54,964 nucleotides of DNA from Bacillota bacterium (GTDB taxonomy: Bacteria; Bacillota; Clostridia; Lachnospirales; Lachnospiraceae): positions 1 through 54,964 of the forward strand of contig JAFAGA010000003.1 in NCBI GenBank assembly GCA_023423045.1, given 5' to 3'. Below, one piece after another: positions 24,899 to 34,576 of this stretch (position 1 is its first letter; each line of letters starts with the position of its first letter). A program made the position numbers and the translations under genes. Below the pieces are notes generated by a model, which did not search any database, had not been told where the DNA came from, and saw only the letters and a list, made by a program, of their open reading frames with translations.

Positions 24899-25384
24899 TT
24901 AAGCCTTACCCAGACGCCGGAGCATGGTTTTTTCCACAGCATTGAGTATATTCTCATAGCCTGTGCAGCGGCACAGATTACCCGACAGCTGCTTTCTGAG
25001 CTCCTCTCTGGTATATTCCCTGCCGGTTTCCAAAAGCTGAACCGCGGTCATAATAAATCCCGGGGTGCAAAAGCCGCATTGTACCGCCGCTTCATCAATA
25101 AATGCCTGTTGAATATCGGCCAGCTCTCCTTCCGGACCCAGCAGGCTTTCCAGGGTACGGATATTCTTCCCATCCGCCCAGATTGCCAGATAGATACAGG
25201 AGTTAAAGCATTCTCCGTCAATGATAACATTGCAAGCGCCGCACTCTCCTACCTCACAGCCCTTTTTGACCGAAGTCAGGCGGTAGTCATTGCGAAGCAT
25301 ATCCGTCAGGGAAGCCCGGACATCCACCATGGTTTCTGTCGGCTTGCCGTTAATTGTACATTTGACTAATTTATACTGTGCCAT
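24899..25384 (-). CDS. xdhC: Xanthine dehydrogenase iron-sulfur subunit
   Basis: 161 aa, the usual length for this subunit. The plant-type [2Fe-2S] site is CEVGECGACNVIIDGECFNSC, and the second [2Fe-2S] site is CGFCTPGFIM followed by NLCRCTGYENI. It passes electrons from the molybdenum subunit to the FAD subunit. It is last in the xdhA-xdhB-xdhC order, the same as in E. coli. GGAGG lies upstream of the start. A 121-bp gap with several hairpins separates it from xdhB. Confidence 0.93.
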   Translation of the reverse strand: MAQYKLVKCTINGKPTETMVDVRASLTDMLRNDYRLTSVKKGCEVGECGACNVIIDGECFNSCIYLAIWADGKNIRTLESLLGPEGELADIQQAFIDEAAVQCGFCTPGFIMTAVQLLETGREYTREELRKQLSGNLCRCTGYENILNAVEKTMLRRLGKA

Positions 25385-25401
25385 ATATAAATCCTCCCTT
25401 C

Positions 25402-25518
25402 TGCCGCCACTCTATAGTTTCCGGCGGCAGCACAAACCCTGGAAGAAAGTCGGAATGGATTCCCGTTGGAAGACATTCTGGATTTCTTCCCGTGTGAATT
25501 GCTTCTTAATTCACACTA
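25402..25518. repeat. Hairpins in the xdhB-xdhC gap
   Basis: TGCCGCC/GGCGGCA arms lie at 25402-25428, and GTGTGAATT/AATTCACAC form a perfect 9-bp stem with a 7-nt loop around the xdhB stop codon (25494-25518). A further GGAAGAAA/TTTCTTCC pair lies between. None has a U-tract, so they may affect mRNA processing or relative subunit levels. Confidence 0.45.
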
Positions 25519-26390
25519 CCTCCCGAAAGCTTGATTGCTTCAGATAAGCCTCGATATGCCATCTCTACGGCAATATGCTGGCGCAGAGCCTTGGACGCAC
25601 GCCAGCTGTCACGGGGCCTGATATCCTCCAGCACTGCCTCACTGATACTCCGAAGCAGTTCTTCACTGATTTCTCTGCCCTGCCCAACACTTTCTGCATT
25701 AGCAGCACGTAAAGGGGTCGGGCCCTGAACGCCGTACGCAATACGGACATTCTCGATTATCTTCCTGTCTCCGGACAGCTTTACATTGACGGAACAGCCG
25801 GAGGTTGCTATATCCATTGCATTTCTCATGGCATACTTGATATAATGCCCCCGATATCCCTCATAATTTTCCTTCGGGATCAGAATTGCTGTCTGAATCT
25901 CGCTCGGACGGATATCCACAACGCCGGCCTTCAGATAGAATTCCTTAATCGGCATCAGACGCTTACCCTCGCTGCCCGTAAGCTCAATCACCGCATCCCA
26001 GGCAAACAGGGTGGAGGCGGAATCTGCGGAGGTCACGCCATTGCAGGTATTACCGCCTATGGTACCGATATTGCGTACCTGGGGGCCGCCCACCATATCC
26101 ACGGCCTCTCCCAGCACATTAATATATTGCTGGATAATCGGACTCTGGGTAATGTGGGTAAAGCTGGTCAGGGAACCAATGCGGATCGTTCCATCCTCCT
26201 CCAGGGTCACTCCCCGCAGCTCATCCAGCATATAGATGCTGATCAGCTCCCTGCCGGCAAGCTTTCCCTCTCTCATCTGAACTAATATATCACTTCCTCC
26301 GGCCAGAATCAGTGCCTCCGGATGTGCCTTACGAAGCTCCGTTGCATGTAAAACGCTGGCCGCTTCGAATAATTCTTTGATATCATACAT
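25506..26390 (-). CDS. xdhB: Xanthine dehydrogenase FAD-binding subunit
   Basis: 294 aa of the CoxM/XdhB family. FAD-binding segments are ALILAGGSDILVQMREGK and VRNIGTIGGNTCNGVTSADS. The C-terminal CO-dehydrogenase flavoprotein domain includes ILIPKENYEGYRG. ATG 26390 is chosen because AAAGGGG lies upstream and the protein then begins MYDIKELFEAAS as in homologues; the frame is open to 26423. It sits between the molybdenum and iron-sulfur subunit genes. Confidence 0.92.
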   Translation of the reverse strand: MYDIKELFEAASVLHATELRKAHPEALILAGGSDILVQMREGKLAGRELISIYMLDELRGVTLEEDGTIRIGSLTSFTHITQSPIIQQYINVLGEAVDMVGGPQVRNIGTIGGNTCNGVTSADSASTLFAWDAVIELTGSEGKRLMPIKEFYLKAGVVDIRPSEIQTAILIPKENYEGYRGHYIKYAMRNAMDIATSGCSVNVKLSGDRKIIENVRIAYGVQGPTPLRAANAESVGQGREISEELLRSISEAVLEDIRPRDSWRASKALRQHIAVEMAYRGLSEAIKLSGGSVN

Positions 26391-26493
26391 GAATGCTACC
26401 CCTTTCTCAAAGCCACAAAGCAATGCTCTCGCTGCTTAGCAGCTTATGATAACTTATATCATTATCAATTAATCTATTTATCATTCCATTCAC

Positions 26494-28776
26494 TTATATT
26501 AATCCATCCTCCTTGAAACGTTCGAAGAGAATGTGGGGTGTTATAGGAATGTCATTGACTGCCGTACCCGTCGCATGAAGGATTGCATTCCGGATTGCCG
26601 GTGCCACCGGACATGCCGGAGGCTCGCCCAGGGATTTTGTTCCGAAGGCACTGGTGGGCTCATAGTTCTCAACAAACTGCGCCTCCAAGTGGGGATGATC
26701 CATAAAGGTGGAGAGCTTGTAATCCAGCAGATTGTCATTCAGGGTCTTGCCTGTCTTAGGGTCAAAAAGCAGCTGTTCGGCCAGGGCATAGCCAATTCCC
26801 ATGCTCATACCGCCGTGTACCTGCGCCTCGGCTAGGGCCGGATTAATCAACTGTCCGGCATCGTGCACATTGATAATATCCAGCAGCTTCACCTTGCACA
26901 ACGGAATATCTACCTCGACCTCAGCAAAGCAGCAGCCGAAGGAATATGCGTTGCTCTTAATCTGATAAGTGCTCTCCGAGGTAATATGTTCACTGTGGCT
27001 TAAACTGTACAATGCCTCGGTTGCCAGATCCGCCAGGGTGATCATAACACGCCCGTCCCCTTTGCGCAAAATCTTTCCATCAATAAGATCCAGCTCAAAG
27101 GCCGGCATTCTGGTCAGTTCATAAGCATAGTTCAGAATCCGTTCCTTCATAAGCAAAGCAGTCTGTTTGATTGAAAAACCTGCCACATAGGTCTGTCTCG
27201 AAGCATAAGCACTGGTTCCGAAGGGTGTTACATCCGTATCCTGGGTTGATACCATATGAACCTTGTCAAAAGGGATGCCCAAGGCATCGGCTGCCATCTG
27301 GGCAAAGGCCGTATCGGCACCCTGTCCGATCTCTGTTTCGGCAAGCTGTACCTGGATGGAGCCATCCTGGTTCAATACCATTCTGCAGGCAGAGGTCTCA
27401 AGGCTGATGGGCCATACTGCCGTGTTATACCAGAAAATAGCGCAGCCCACTCCCTTGCGGATTGGTCCTGTCTGATTTTGATATTCCTTGTACTTACGGT
27501 CAAAATCAATATATTTACTTCCTTTGTCCAGACATTGATTGAAGCTGTCAAAGTAATTCTCATTCTTAGAGAAGGAGTCCACATAACCCACGGGCATCAC
27601 ATACTTCCTTCGGTATTCCACCGGATCAATTCCCAGCTTACGGGCAATTTCCTCCGTATGGGATTCTACCGCAAACATGGCCTGGGGGATACCATAGCCT
27701 CTCATCGCACCCGCAACCGGGCGGTTCGTGAATACCGTATAGGCATCACATTCTATATTGTCGCAGGGATACAGCTGAGGAAAGGCGTTCATTCCCTTTG
27801 CCGCTATACCATGTCCATGGGAAGCATAAGCTCCCTGATTCGAGAAGCATTCCAGCTTCCGTGCTGCAAAAGAACCGTCGGGACGAACCCAGCTGATAAT
27901 ATGGCTGCGAACCGCATGGCGCACGCGGTTGCTCACAAAGGTCTCTTCCCTGGTCGCATCCAGCTTCACCGTACGTCCTCCCACCTGTGTCGTCAGGTAT
28001 GCACACAGAGGCTCATACAGGGAATCCTGCTTGTTGCCGAAGCCGCCGCCGATATATGGCTTAATAATGCGAACATCACCCCAGGGAATTCCCAATGCCT
28101 GACCGACGATACGGCGGATAATGTGAGGAATCTGGGTAGAGGACACCACTGTAATCCGATTGCCCTCCATGCTGGCATAGCAGATATGATTCTCTATATG
28201 GCAATGCTGCACGGTGGGGGTCTCATACCAACCCTCAAATTTGATCAATCCCGGCTCCTTGATTGCTTCCTCATAATTGCCATTGCGTATGGCACTATGG
28301 CCCAGGATGTTGTTTGGATATGCTTCGTGCAGCTGGGGTGCCTCCGGCTTCATCGCTTCCTGCACATCAAGAACAAAGGGGTACTCTTCGTATTCTACCT
28401 TTATCGCCTCAACAGCCTGCTTCGCAGCTATTTCATTCTCTGCGATAACTGCAGCTACCTCATCTCCGTAATAGCGTATTCTGTCCGTAAGCAAGAGTCT
28501 GTCCATCACATCCTGATGTTCCGGATCCGTGGACCAGGGATGTCCCGCCGTAGGAAAATAGTACTTAGGTACGTCAAAGCAGGTGACCACCTTGACCACC
28601 CCGGGTATTTTTACAGCCTCAGAAACATCGATTGATTTTACGATACCATTTGCAATTGTCGAATGTACTATTTTCGCAACGTATGCATTCTTCTCGCAAA
28701 GATCATCGGTATACTTGGCCCTACCGATGACTTTGTCCAGCGCATCTACGCGCGGAACACTTTGACCGACTGACAT
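26494..28776 (-). CDS. xdhA: Xanthine dehydrogenase molybdenum-binding subunit
   Basis: 760 aa, matching E. coli XdhA (about 750 aa) along its length. It hydroxylates hypoxanthine or xanthine at a molybdopterin centre. Visible: VDALDKVIGRAKYTDD at the start, IKPYIGGGFGNKQD, NRPVAGAMRGYGIPQAMFAV, AETEIGQGADTAF, and the catalytic Glu in KSLGEPPACPVAPAIRNA. It ends in GLI like the E. coli protein. The start has AAGGAGG 10 bases upstream. First gene of xdhABC and preceded by a TATAAT box at about 28853-28858 on the minus strand. Together with ade it forms a purine-degrading capacity. No XdhC-type chaperone or permease is adjacent. Confidence 0.94.
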   Translation of the reverse strand: MSVGQSVPRVDALDKVIGRAKYTDDLCEKNAYVAKIVHSTIANGIVKSIDVSEAVKIPGVVKVVTCFDVPKYYFPTAGHPWSTDPEHQDVMDRLLLTDRIRYYGDEVAAVIAENEIAAKQAVEAIKVEYEEYPFVLDVQEAMKPEAPQLHEAYPNNILGHSAIRNGNYEEAIKEPGLIKFEGWYETPTVQHCHIENHICYASMEGNRITVVSSTQIPHIIRRIVGQALGIPWGDVRIIKPYIGGGFGNKQDSLYEPLCAYLTTQVGGRTVKLDATREETFVSNRVRHAVRSHIISWVRPDGSFAARKLECFSNQGAYASHGHGIAAKGMNAFPQLYPCDNIECDAYTVFTNRPVAGAMRGYGIPQAMFAVESHTEEIARKLGIDPVEYRRKYVMPVGYVDSFSKNENYFDSFNQCLDKGSKYIDFDRKYKEYQNQTGPIRKGVGCAIFWYNTAVWPISLETSACRMVLNQDGSIQVQLAETEIGQGADTAFAQMAADALGIPFDKVHMVSTQDTDVTPFGTSAYASRQTYVAGFSIKQTALLMKERILNYAYELTRMPAFELDLIDGKILRKGDGRVMITLADLATEALYSLSHSEHITSESTYQIKSNAYSFGCCFAEVEVDIPLCKVKLLDIINVHDAGQLINPALAEAQVHGGMSMGIGYALAEQLLFDPKTGKTLNDNLLDYKLSTFMDHPHLEAQFVENYEPTSAFGTKSLGEPPACPVAPAIRNAILHATGTAVNDIPITPHILFERFKEDGLI

Positions 28777-28917
28777 ATCAGCAACCTCCTTATTAATATG
28801 AAGAATTTTAGCATTTCCTCCAAAATTTCATTCTTTATTCGTATTTTTATTATAACATATCTCTCTGAAAATTTGTATCTATTTATTCCTGTAAATTATG
28901 TAAAGTATAAGCACAGC

Positions 28918-31900
28918 TTATAAAAAGGCCATGGGCACAAGTCCGGTAAATTCCTTCTTCTCAAATTCCTGAACCGAGATGCGATTCTTATTCGGATTGG
29001 CAAAGACAAAGGTCTTATCCACATTATCCACATAATTTTGGATTTTATCATTGGTGGCGCTGATGATGGCCTGGAAGCCCAGCTTCCGGATCAGGCCGAT
29101 GCAGCTTCCCACCTTCTCCGCATCCATCTTGGAAAAGGCTTCGTCCAGAACCACAAGCCTCGGGGTTGGTCTTCTCCGGGCAGTTGTCTTCAGATTAATG
29201 CGGTATACCTGGGCAAAGCTTGCCAGCAATGCTACATATAGAGGATTCTGCCCCTCTCCGCCTGAGTTCTTGGACAGCATTCTGCTGAGCCTCATGGGAG
29301 GCATGCCCTCCACCAGCTGTTCCATGTCAAAGGACAGATAGGTCCGGTAGTCCGCATATTTCTCCATATTGGCCCTGGCTTCCTCCAGGGCCTTTGTGTC
29401 GCTGTTCTCCGGTGGCATGAAGAGCTCAAGGAGTTCATCGATCAGAGCACTGTAATCCTTCTCATGCTGCAGAGTGAAGAGATCCATCTGATTGCTCATA
29501 TTGCCCGTCAGCCGTTGGGGATTGATCTCCAGATTCTCATCCATGAACATATCATAGAATTTGCCGTCCTCCCCTTTATTTCTGGTGATAATAAACCGGT
29601 ACTTATCCTTGCCGAAGTCCAGTTGAGCCAGAACCCGGTTCAGGTCCTCCTTCTGCTGCATTACTTCCTTAATGGCATCCCGTATTTTATAAATAAAATC
29701 TGTTTTGAAATGGTGTATTGCCTTGACCGCCTGTTCATTGGCCTTTCTTGTAAATTCCCCAAGCCTGTCACTGCTTAAGTTCTCCAGGAGCTGGTCGTAT
29801 TCCTTATTCTCCCTGCTGGTCAGGGAAAACCCGCGGTATGCATAGATTCCATGGTACTGCTCTCTTTTGCGAAGCAGCCTGTCATATTCCTCCTGCAGCC
29901 GGAGCTCGCTCTGCTGCTTCCGGCTCTGCAGTTCCAGGCGAAGTTTTTCCACGCTCTTAGCATCCGGTTCCACCCCTGATTCCCAGCCCCAGGGATATGC
30001 TTCCTCCAACCCTTCCTCCACTGCATGAAGTTTTTGCTTCTCCAGTAATTCCTCATTCAGGGACAACAAAGTCTTTGCTTCTTCTGCCAGGGAATTCTCC
30101 CTGCTTTGCAGATCGAAGGCGGCTTTTTCCCTCTGTCTGCTTTTTGACTTGATCGCCTGCTCCAAAAGCTCTTTCGCAGCCTTCCATTCGTCAATGCTGC
30201 GTTCCTTCAGCTCCTCAATTTTATTCAGGTACTCTTCTCTTTGGACTTCCTTTTCCCTGATACGGCATACCTCTTGCAGCCGGTTGAGATAGGATTCTGC
30301 GCCGTCCTGCAGATATTCCTTCTGCAGCAGTCCGCTGATCTTAGCCAGTTTCCGCTCCAGGGGCTCCAACTGCTCCCTGCACTCCGCCAGCTTCTCATCC
30401 AATTTCATCAATCTTCGCTCAATGGCTCTTCGTCCGATATAAGCCTCTTCTGTATAGTTTCTCGGATTCATATGCTGGAGCCGGTAACCCTGATAGAGCA
30501 TACAGTCAGGTGTAACCGCACTTTTATGGCTTGGCAGCTCCTTCACGGAGCTGCACTTTATTACGCTTCCCAGCAAATATCCCACATATGCTCCGGCCTC
30601 CTCCGTCACAGCTTCCACTTCCTCCGCCAGAGAATTGCTCCGGATGGGACGTGTATCCTTTCGGACGCTTTCCGTATCCACAATAGCTACTTTATGGTAT
30701 TTCCCGGCATCCAGCCCGGCGAACAGTTCGATAGCCGCCCTGGCATACGCGGCCGGTACAATCAATCCCAGCTTACTGTTCCCAAGATATCCTTCCACGG
30801 CATTGCGCCACAGCTCATTCTTGATCTCAATGACATCCGCAAGGATATCCACCCGGATGGGAAGCCCATAGATCTCCTCCAACTCCCTGGTGATGATGTC
30901 CTTTGCTTCCAGCAGATAGGACGGATACGCCTTCTGCCCCTTCTGCAATATCCCAGTCTGACGCAGGACCTCTCCCATCTTCTGCTTCCCTTCCTTAACC
31001 ATAGCAAAGATGTCTTCCTTCTCCTGCTCCAGCCGGGTACGGACCTGCACAAGCTCTGCCTGGATTTGGGTTACTTCCTCCGGTGACGCTTCATAATCCT
31101 TCATACGCAGGATTATTTTCTGCGCCGAAGGCTCCAGATAATCGGTATCCAGCCATTCTCCAAGCCGGAACAGGATTTTGTCCAGATCCCCTTTGCTTCG
31201 GTAAAGAAGCTCCAACATCTGGTTAATGCTTCCGACCTCCGCTTCCAGATGTTCGTAACCGCTGTTCTGAATTGCATATACCACCTCATCCCGTTCCGTC
31301 TGAAGAGCTGAAAGCTCCCCCTCCAGCTGTGAGATAGAATTCTCCAGCAGCTTCCGGTCCGAACTGTACTCCGCCTGTTGTATCTGAAGCTTTCTGATTC
31401 TGGCCTCCAGAGAGATCAGCTCCAGTTTCTCCAGACCATATCCCAGCTTTCTAATCTCCTCATTCCGGGCTTCATACGCTCCGTACTGCTCCTTAACTTC
31501 CTCCAGAAGCGCGATTTCCTTCCTGGTATCCTCCAGCCTTCGCTTTAATCTGGTATATTGGGCCACGCTGTCCTGCATATCCTCCATATGGATATCATTT
31601 TCAGTGCAGATGTAATTCTTAACAAAATCCTCCAGCTTCATGTCCATCTTAAAGGGAATCGCCTTTTTGAACAGCGCCGGAAAATGCTTCGGATGCAGCC
31701 CGCCGAAGAAATTGGCATACAGCTCATTCCTGAATTTTTCATTGGTTCTGCTAAAATAATAATTCTCTCCGGAATAATTGCTTTCTATATATCCCTTCAG
31801 CTCGCTGATGGAGAGCACCTTCCCGCCGTCACGATAACCATTGGGCGCCAGTTCCCCTGCATGCCGGAAGAAGAGCCTGCTGATATCATTTACGCTGACA

Positions 31901-32268
31901 TCCACATCAAATACCACTCCCAGGCTCTGACACTTATTCGTCTCGGTATCCTTAAACTCCAGCACCAGGGTGGTGGAGAAATTCTTATTTCTCAGATAGC
32001 TGATTTCATTATTCTCCTGAACCACCTTCATGCCCCGAAGATACTCCATCAAGGTACGGTCCGAATCCTCCTTGGCTGCCTTATTAAAGAAGCTGCGCCC
32101 ATTGCTGTCCGCATACAGTACAATCTGCAGGGCATCCAGAACCGTAGATTTACCGCTGCCGGAATGCCCCGTAAAGAAATTGACTCCATCATGAAAAGAC
32201 AGCACCTTTTCATTGATATAATGCCAATTATTCAGACACATCTTCGAAAGTGCTTGATATTTGTCCAT
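28918..32268 (-). CDS. jetC: JetC/MksB-like SMC-type ATPase of a Wadjet/Mks condensin
   Basis: 1116 aa. Walker A GHSGSGKST at residues 34-42, preceded by WHYINEKVLSFHDGVNFF as in MukB/JetC/SbcC-like proteins. Long heptad-rich coiled coil (about 250-480 and 630-880) flanks a central hinge-like region. The C-terminal head has a signature-like NSGGEGQNPLYVALL and Walker B RLVVLDEAFSKMD. JetC is the motor of loop-extruding complexes that recognise and, with JetD, cut circular plasmids; MksB is the chromosomal relative. The start overlaps jetB by 41 bp. It is the last gene of the jet set: the next gene downstream is xdhA, not the nuclease jetD. Confidence 0.92.
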   Translation of the reverse strand: MDKYQALSKMCLNNWHYINEKVLSFHDGVNFFTGHSGSGKSTVLDALQIVLYADSNGRSFFNKAAKEDSDRTLMEYLRGMKVVQENNEISYLRNKNFSTTLVLEFKDTETNKCQSLGVVFDVDVSVNDISRLFFRHAGELAPNGYRDGGKVLSISELKGYIESNYSGENYYFSRTNEKFRNELYANFFGGLHPKHFPALFKKAIPFKMDMKLEDFVKNYICTENDIHMEDMQDSVAQYTRLKRRLEDTRKEIALLEEVKEQYGAYEARNEEIRKLGYGLEKLELISLEARIRKLQIQQAEYSSDRKLLENSISQLEGELSALQTERDEVVYAIQNSGYEHLEAEVGSINQMLELLYRSKGDLDKILFRLGEWLDTDYLEPSAQKIILRMKDYEASPEEVTQIQAELVQVRTRLEQEKEDIFAMVKEGKQKMGEVLRQTGILQKGQKAYPSYLLEAKDIITRELEEIYGLPIRVDILADVIEIKNELWRNAVEGYLGNSKLGLIVPAAYARAAIELFAGLDAGKYHKVAIVDTESVRKDTRPIRSNSLAEEVEAVTEEAGAYVGYLLGSVIKCSSVKELPSHKSAVTPDCMLYQGYRLQHMNPRNYTEEAYIGRRAIERRLMKLDEKLAECREQLEPLERKLAKISGLLQKEYLQDGAESYLNRLQEVCRIREKEVQREEYLNKIEELKERSIDEWKAAKELLEQAIKSKSRQREKAAFDLQSRENSLAEEAKTLLSLNEELLEKQKLHAVEEGLEEAYPWGWESGVEPDAKSVEKLRLELQSRKQQSELRLQEEYDRLLRKREQYHGIYAYRGFSLTSRENKEYDQLLENLSSDRLGEFTRKANEQAVKAIHHFKTDFIYKIRDAIKEVMQQKEDLNRVLAQLDFGKDKYRFIITRNKGEDGKFYDMFMDENLEINPQRLTGNMSNQMDLFTLQHEKDYSALIDELLELFMPPENSDTKALEEARANMEKYADYRTYLSFDMEQLVEGMPPMRLSRMLSKNSGGEGQNPLYVALLASFAQVYRINLKTTARRRPTPRLVVLDEAFSKMDAEKVGSCIGLIRKLGFQAIISATNDKIQNYVDNVDKTFVFANPNKNRISVQEFEKKEFTGLVPMAFL

Positions 32269-32875
32269 CCTCTGCCGCCTCCTCTTCCTCCTGGTATTGT
32301 TCGATTATCGCTGCGATTGACTGGCTGTCCAATAAAAGATTTACTGTGGGATAGATAATGAATCTGGTATCCCCGTCCAGTTCGCCCGTCTCCTCGGTGA
32401 TCTCAATGATCTGGTACTTCTTCAGAGCCGCAATGGTTTTCTTCAGTTCCGTAGGAGAGATGGATCTGCTGTTCCACAGGCGAAACAGCTGGATTTTCTC
32501 AAAGACCTCATTCAGCGAGGTATATACATGGATGGAACTGGAGGCAGTATTCATCTGCTCATCAAATATCAGTTTGAGAAGCAGCAAGAATATGGTCGTC
32601 AGCCTGCTCAGCTTGTCTCCCTGCAGATTCCGGGTCACGATCTGCATGATTCCGTACTGCCGGTTCTCGATCAGATCGATGTCGGCAATCTTAAAGTATT
32701 CCTTCAAAAAGTCCAGATGGCGCTCACATATCCGGTAGGAATGGTTGGGTAGATAGCGCTGTGTTTTTTTATCGTATTTGCGCTCCAGAAGATAGGTCTG
32801 GTGATACAGGGTTTTGACCACCTCCCTGAGCTCATCCTTTTCTTCGTCCAGTAGTTCATTATAATAAGGGAACAT
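32228..32875 (-). CDS. jetB: JetB/MksE-like DUF4194 protein
   Basis: 215 aa of the DUF4194 type, the KITE/MukE-like subunit that bridges the kleisin and the ATPase. Winged-helix features include SRLTTIFLLLLKLIFDEQM, SLNEVFEKIQLFRLW, and the acidic C-terminus QYQEEEEAAEDGQIS. ATG 32875 with AAAGGAT upstream is preferred to the TTG-initiated reading from 32911. Reading upstream in frame reaches jetA through only two stop codons. Confidence 0.87.
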   Translation of the reverse strand: MFPYYNELLDEEKDELREVVKTLYHQTYLLERKYDKKTQRYLPNHSYRICERHLDFLKEYFKIADIDLIENRQYGIMQIVTRNLQGDKLSRLTTIFLLLLKLIFDEQMNTASSSIHVYTSLNEVFEKIQLFRLWNSRSISPTELKKTIAALKKYQIIEITEETGELDGDTRFIIYPTVNLLLDSQSIAAIIEQYQEEEEAAEDGQISSTFEDVSE

Positions 32876-33013
32876 AGATATCCTTTCTGCCAATCCGCAC
32901 CGGGCCGGCAAATTGAAGCCTTGGGGCTGCGGATGGTAATCGTTGTTATAACCACTGCTGTAATCGCCGTGATCATCATGTCAGGTACTGTGATAATCAA
33001 CTTTCCTAATGTC
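32876..33013 (-). other. Coding-like spacer between jetA and jetB
   Basis: jetA and jetB are in the same frame, with 138 nt between them. Reading in that frame passes the jetA TAG and one TGA, then stays open into jetB, encoding a polar His/Asp/Tyr/Gln-rich stretch (HDDHGDYSSGYNNDYHPQPQ). It may be the decayed C-terminal tail of JetA. Confidence 0.35.
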
Positions 33014-34480
33014 CTAATCAGAACTCACACCGCCCTGATCAAAGCTCATATTCTCCTGATCATTTCTCGTGCTGCTATTCTTCACAAAGATAACATCCGG
33101 ATAGGAATAAACACCGCTGGTAACGGTACCCTGTTCACGGGTATCTGCAGCCGCTGCCCCTTCCCGAAGCTCCTGCACAGGCACAACATGGAAGGGACTG
33201 GTCCTTCGTATACTATAGTCATAAGCCAGGACCAGCAATTCAAATTCCTCATCATTGGTGATGAAATAATCCGCGGTTCGAAAGATTCCCTCCTCCATCC
33301 GGTCCAGGATAAATCCTTCGATCTGCGCCTTGTGGTAGCGGGGCTTGTTCCGGTTAATCCGAAGAATATCCTCCTTGGACAGCTCTTCCTCCGCTACTGC
33401 CTCCGTTTCTACTGTTTCCTCAAATTGCTTTCTCCTGCCTCTCTTCTTATAGAAGGAATCCGATGTAATGACGGTCAGATCATTGATACGCATTGCCGAT
33501 GCCACCCTGGGATACAGCTCTGCCCCTTCCGCCCCTGACAGCAAGTGCAGCAGTGCAATCACATTGCCCTGCATATTATCCTCACTGCTTAACAAGTATT
33601 CCAAACGGCTGACCGTTGCCTTGATATATTTGCTGTGCTCGGTATCGATATGGGAGATGCGGTTCTCCATATTCAAAATCCCCCGATCTATCTCATCAAT
33701 AATCCGCTGGAATTCCTCTTCGATTTCCCGTTCTCCCCTTCCTTCCGGCGTCAGCCTCTGCTTCAGAAGGCTCAGCCGGTTCCCATCCTCGCTGATGGTG
33801 CGAAGAAGCCTTTTGATATCGTTTTTATAGATATAAAAATTGTCGCTGGTCTTAAGCAGGCTGTACTTCCGGTTAACAACTGCCTCTACATAGCCGTTCA
33901 AATGCTCCAGCAGCAGCTCTTCATAGTTCTCCTTCTCCAGAAGGGCCCCGAAGAACCGGTCCATATTATGGAGAAGGTCCCGGAGGGAACGGTTCAGTCT
34001 GGTGGTATTGACCGCAGCAGCCCTTAACAGCTCCATTCCTGCCTTGGAATCATGATAGAAGGAATAGATACTGGTATATACATTCTGTATGTACAAATCC
34101 TGATCCTCTGTATCAGGATTATTGATCCTGCGGATTGTTTCAATAAAAGCAGAAGCATAATCCGGAATAATGATATTGGTCTGAAAGGAGCTGTAATCTT
34201 CCACCCGTTTCAACCAGGAAAAACGAAGCAGACGATTCAGTATCTTTGCGGCCATAGGTTCCATGGCATCCGCATCCTGCTCCTCGTCATCTGCCGAAAT
34301 ATCCACAATACGATCTGCAAAATGCTCCGCAATCAATTGGATGCAGGTTTCCTTCGTCAGGAAATAGTCATTATACAAATACTCATCATAGATTGATGTC
34401 AGCGCTTCCATATAGATATAGCGATTTCTTGAACTGAATACCGTCCAAAACTGCTGGGGTAACTGATATATTTCTTTCAT
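33014..34480 (-). CDS. jetA: JetA/MksF-like kleisin (DUF5716 type)
   Basis: 488 aa. The N-terminus MKEIYQLPQQFWTVFSSRNR is typical of the Wadjet JetA/DUF5716 family. The middle has winged-helix and helical parts (RLLRFSWLKRVEDYSSFQT; AAAVNTTRLNRSLRDLLHNMDRFF) and the C-terminus has another winged-helix segment (ILDRMEEGIFRTADYFI). It is the kleisin that would bind JetB and close the JetC ring. ATG 34480 has AGGAGA upstream. First gene of jetA-jetB-jetC. Upstream comes the trkH terminator, so no fourth jet gene lies on this side either. Confidence 0.87.
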   Translation of the reverse strand: MKEIYQLPQQFWTVFSSRNRYIYMEALTSIYDEYLYNDYFLTKETCIQLIAEHFADRIVDISADDEEQDADAMEPMAAKILNRLLRFSWLKRVEDYSSFQTNIIIPDYASAFIETIRRINNPDTEDQDLYIQNVYTSIYSFYHDSKAGMELLRAAAVNTTRLNRSLRDLLHNMDRFFGALLEKENYEELLLEHLNGYVEAVVNRKYSLLKTSDNFYIYKNDIKRLLRTISEDGNRLSLLKQRLTPEGRGEREIEEEFQRIIDEIDRGILNMENRISHIDTEHSKYIKATVSRLEYLLSSEDNMQGNVIALLHLLSGAEGAELYPRVASAMRINDLTVITSDSFYKKRGRRKQFEETVETEAVAEEELSKEDILRINRNKPRYHKAQIEGFILDRMEEGIFRTADYFITNDEEFELLVLAYDYSIRRTSPFHVVPVQELREGAAAADTREQGTVTSGVYSYPDVIFVKNSSTRNDQENMSFDQGGVSSD

Positions 34481-34576
34481 TATCTCTCCTTGGTATAACC
34501 TAATCTTTTCATCAGACTATTGTATCATTGATTGCAAACCGGACGCAATCCCTATTTGTATCGAGTAAAAGCTGTA

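Noticed and set aside
27256..28635. 459-codon open frame on the plus strand
   Set aside because: It is antisense to xdhA, has no family-like content and no ribosome site; it arises from the codon bias of xdhA.
30241..31086. 281-codon plus-strand frame inside jetC
   Set aside because: Antisense shadow of a long coiled-coil gene; Leu/Gln/His-rich translation with no motif.
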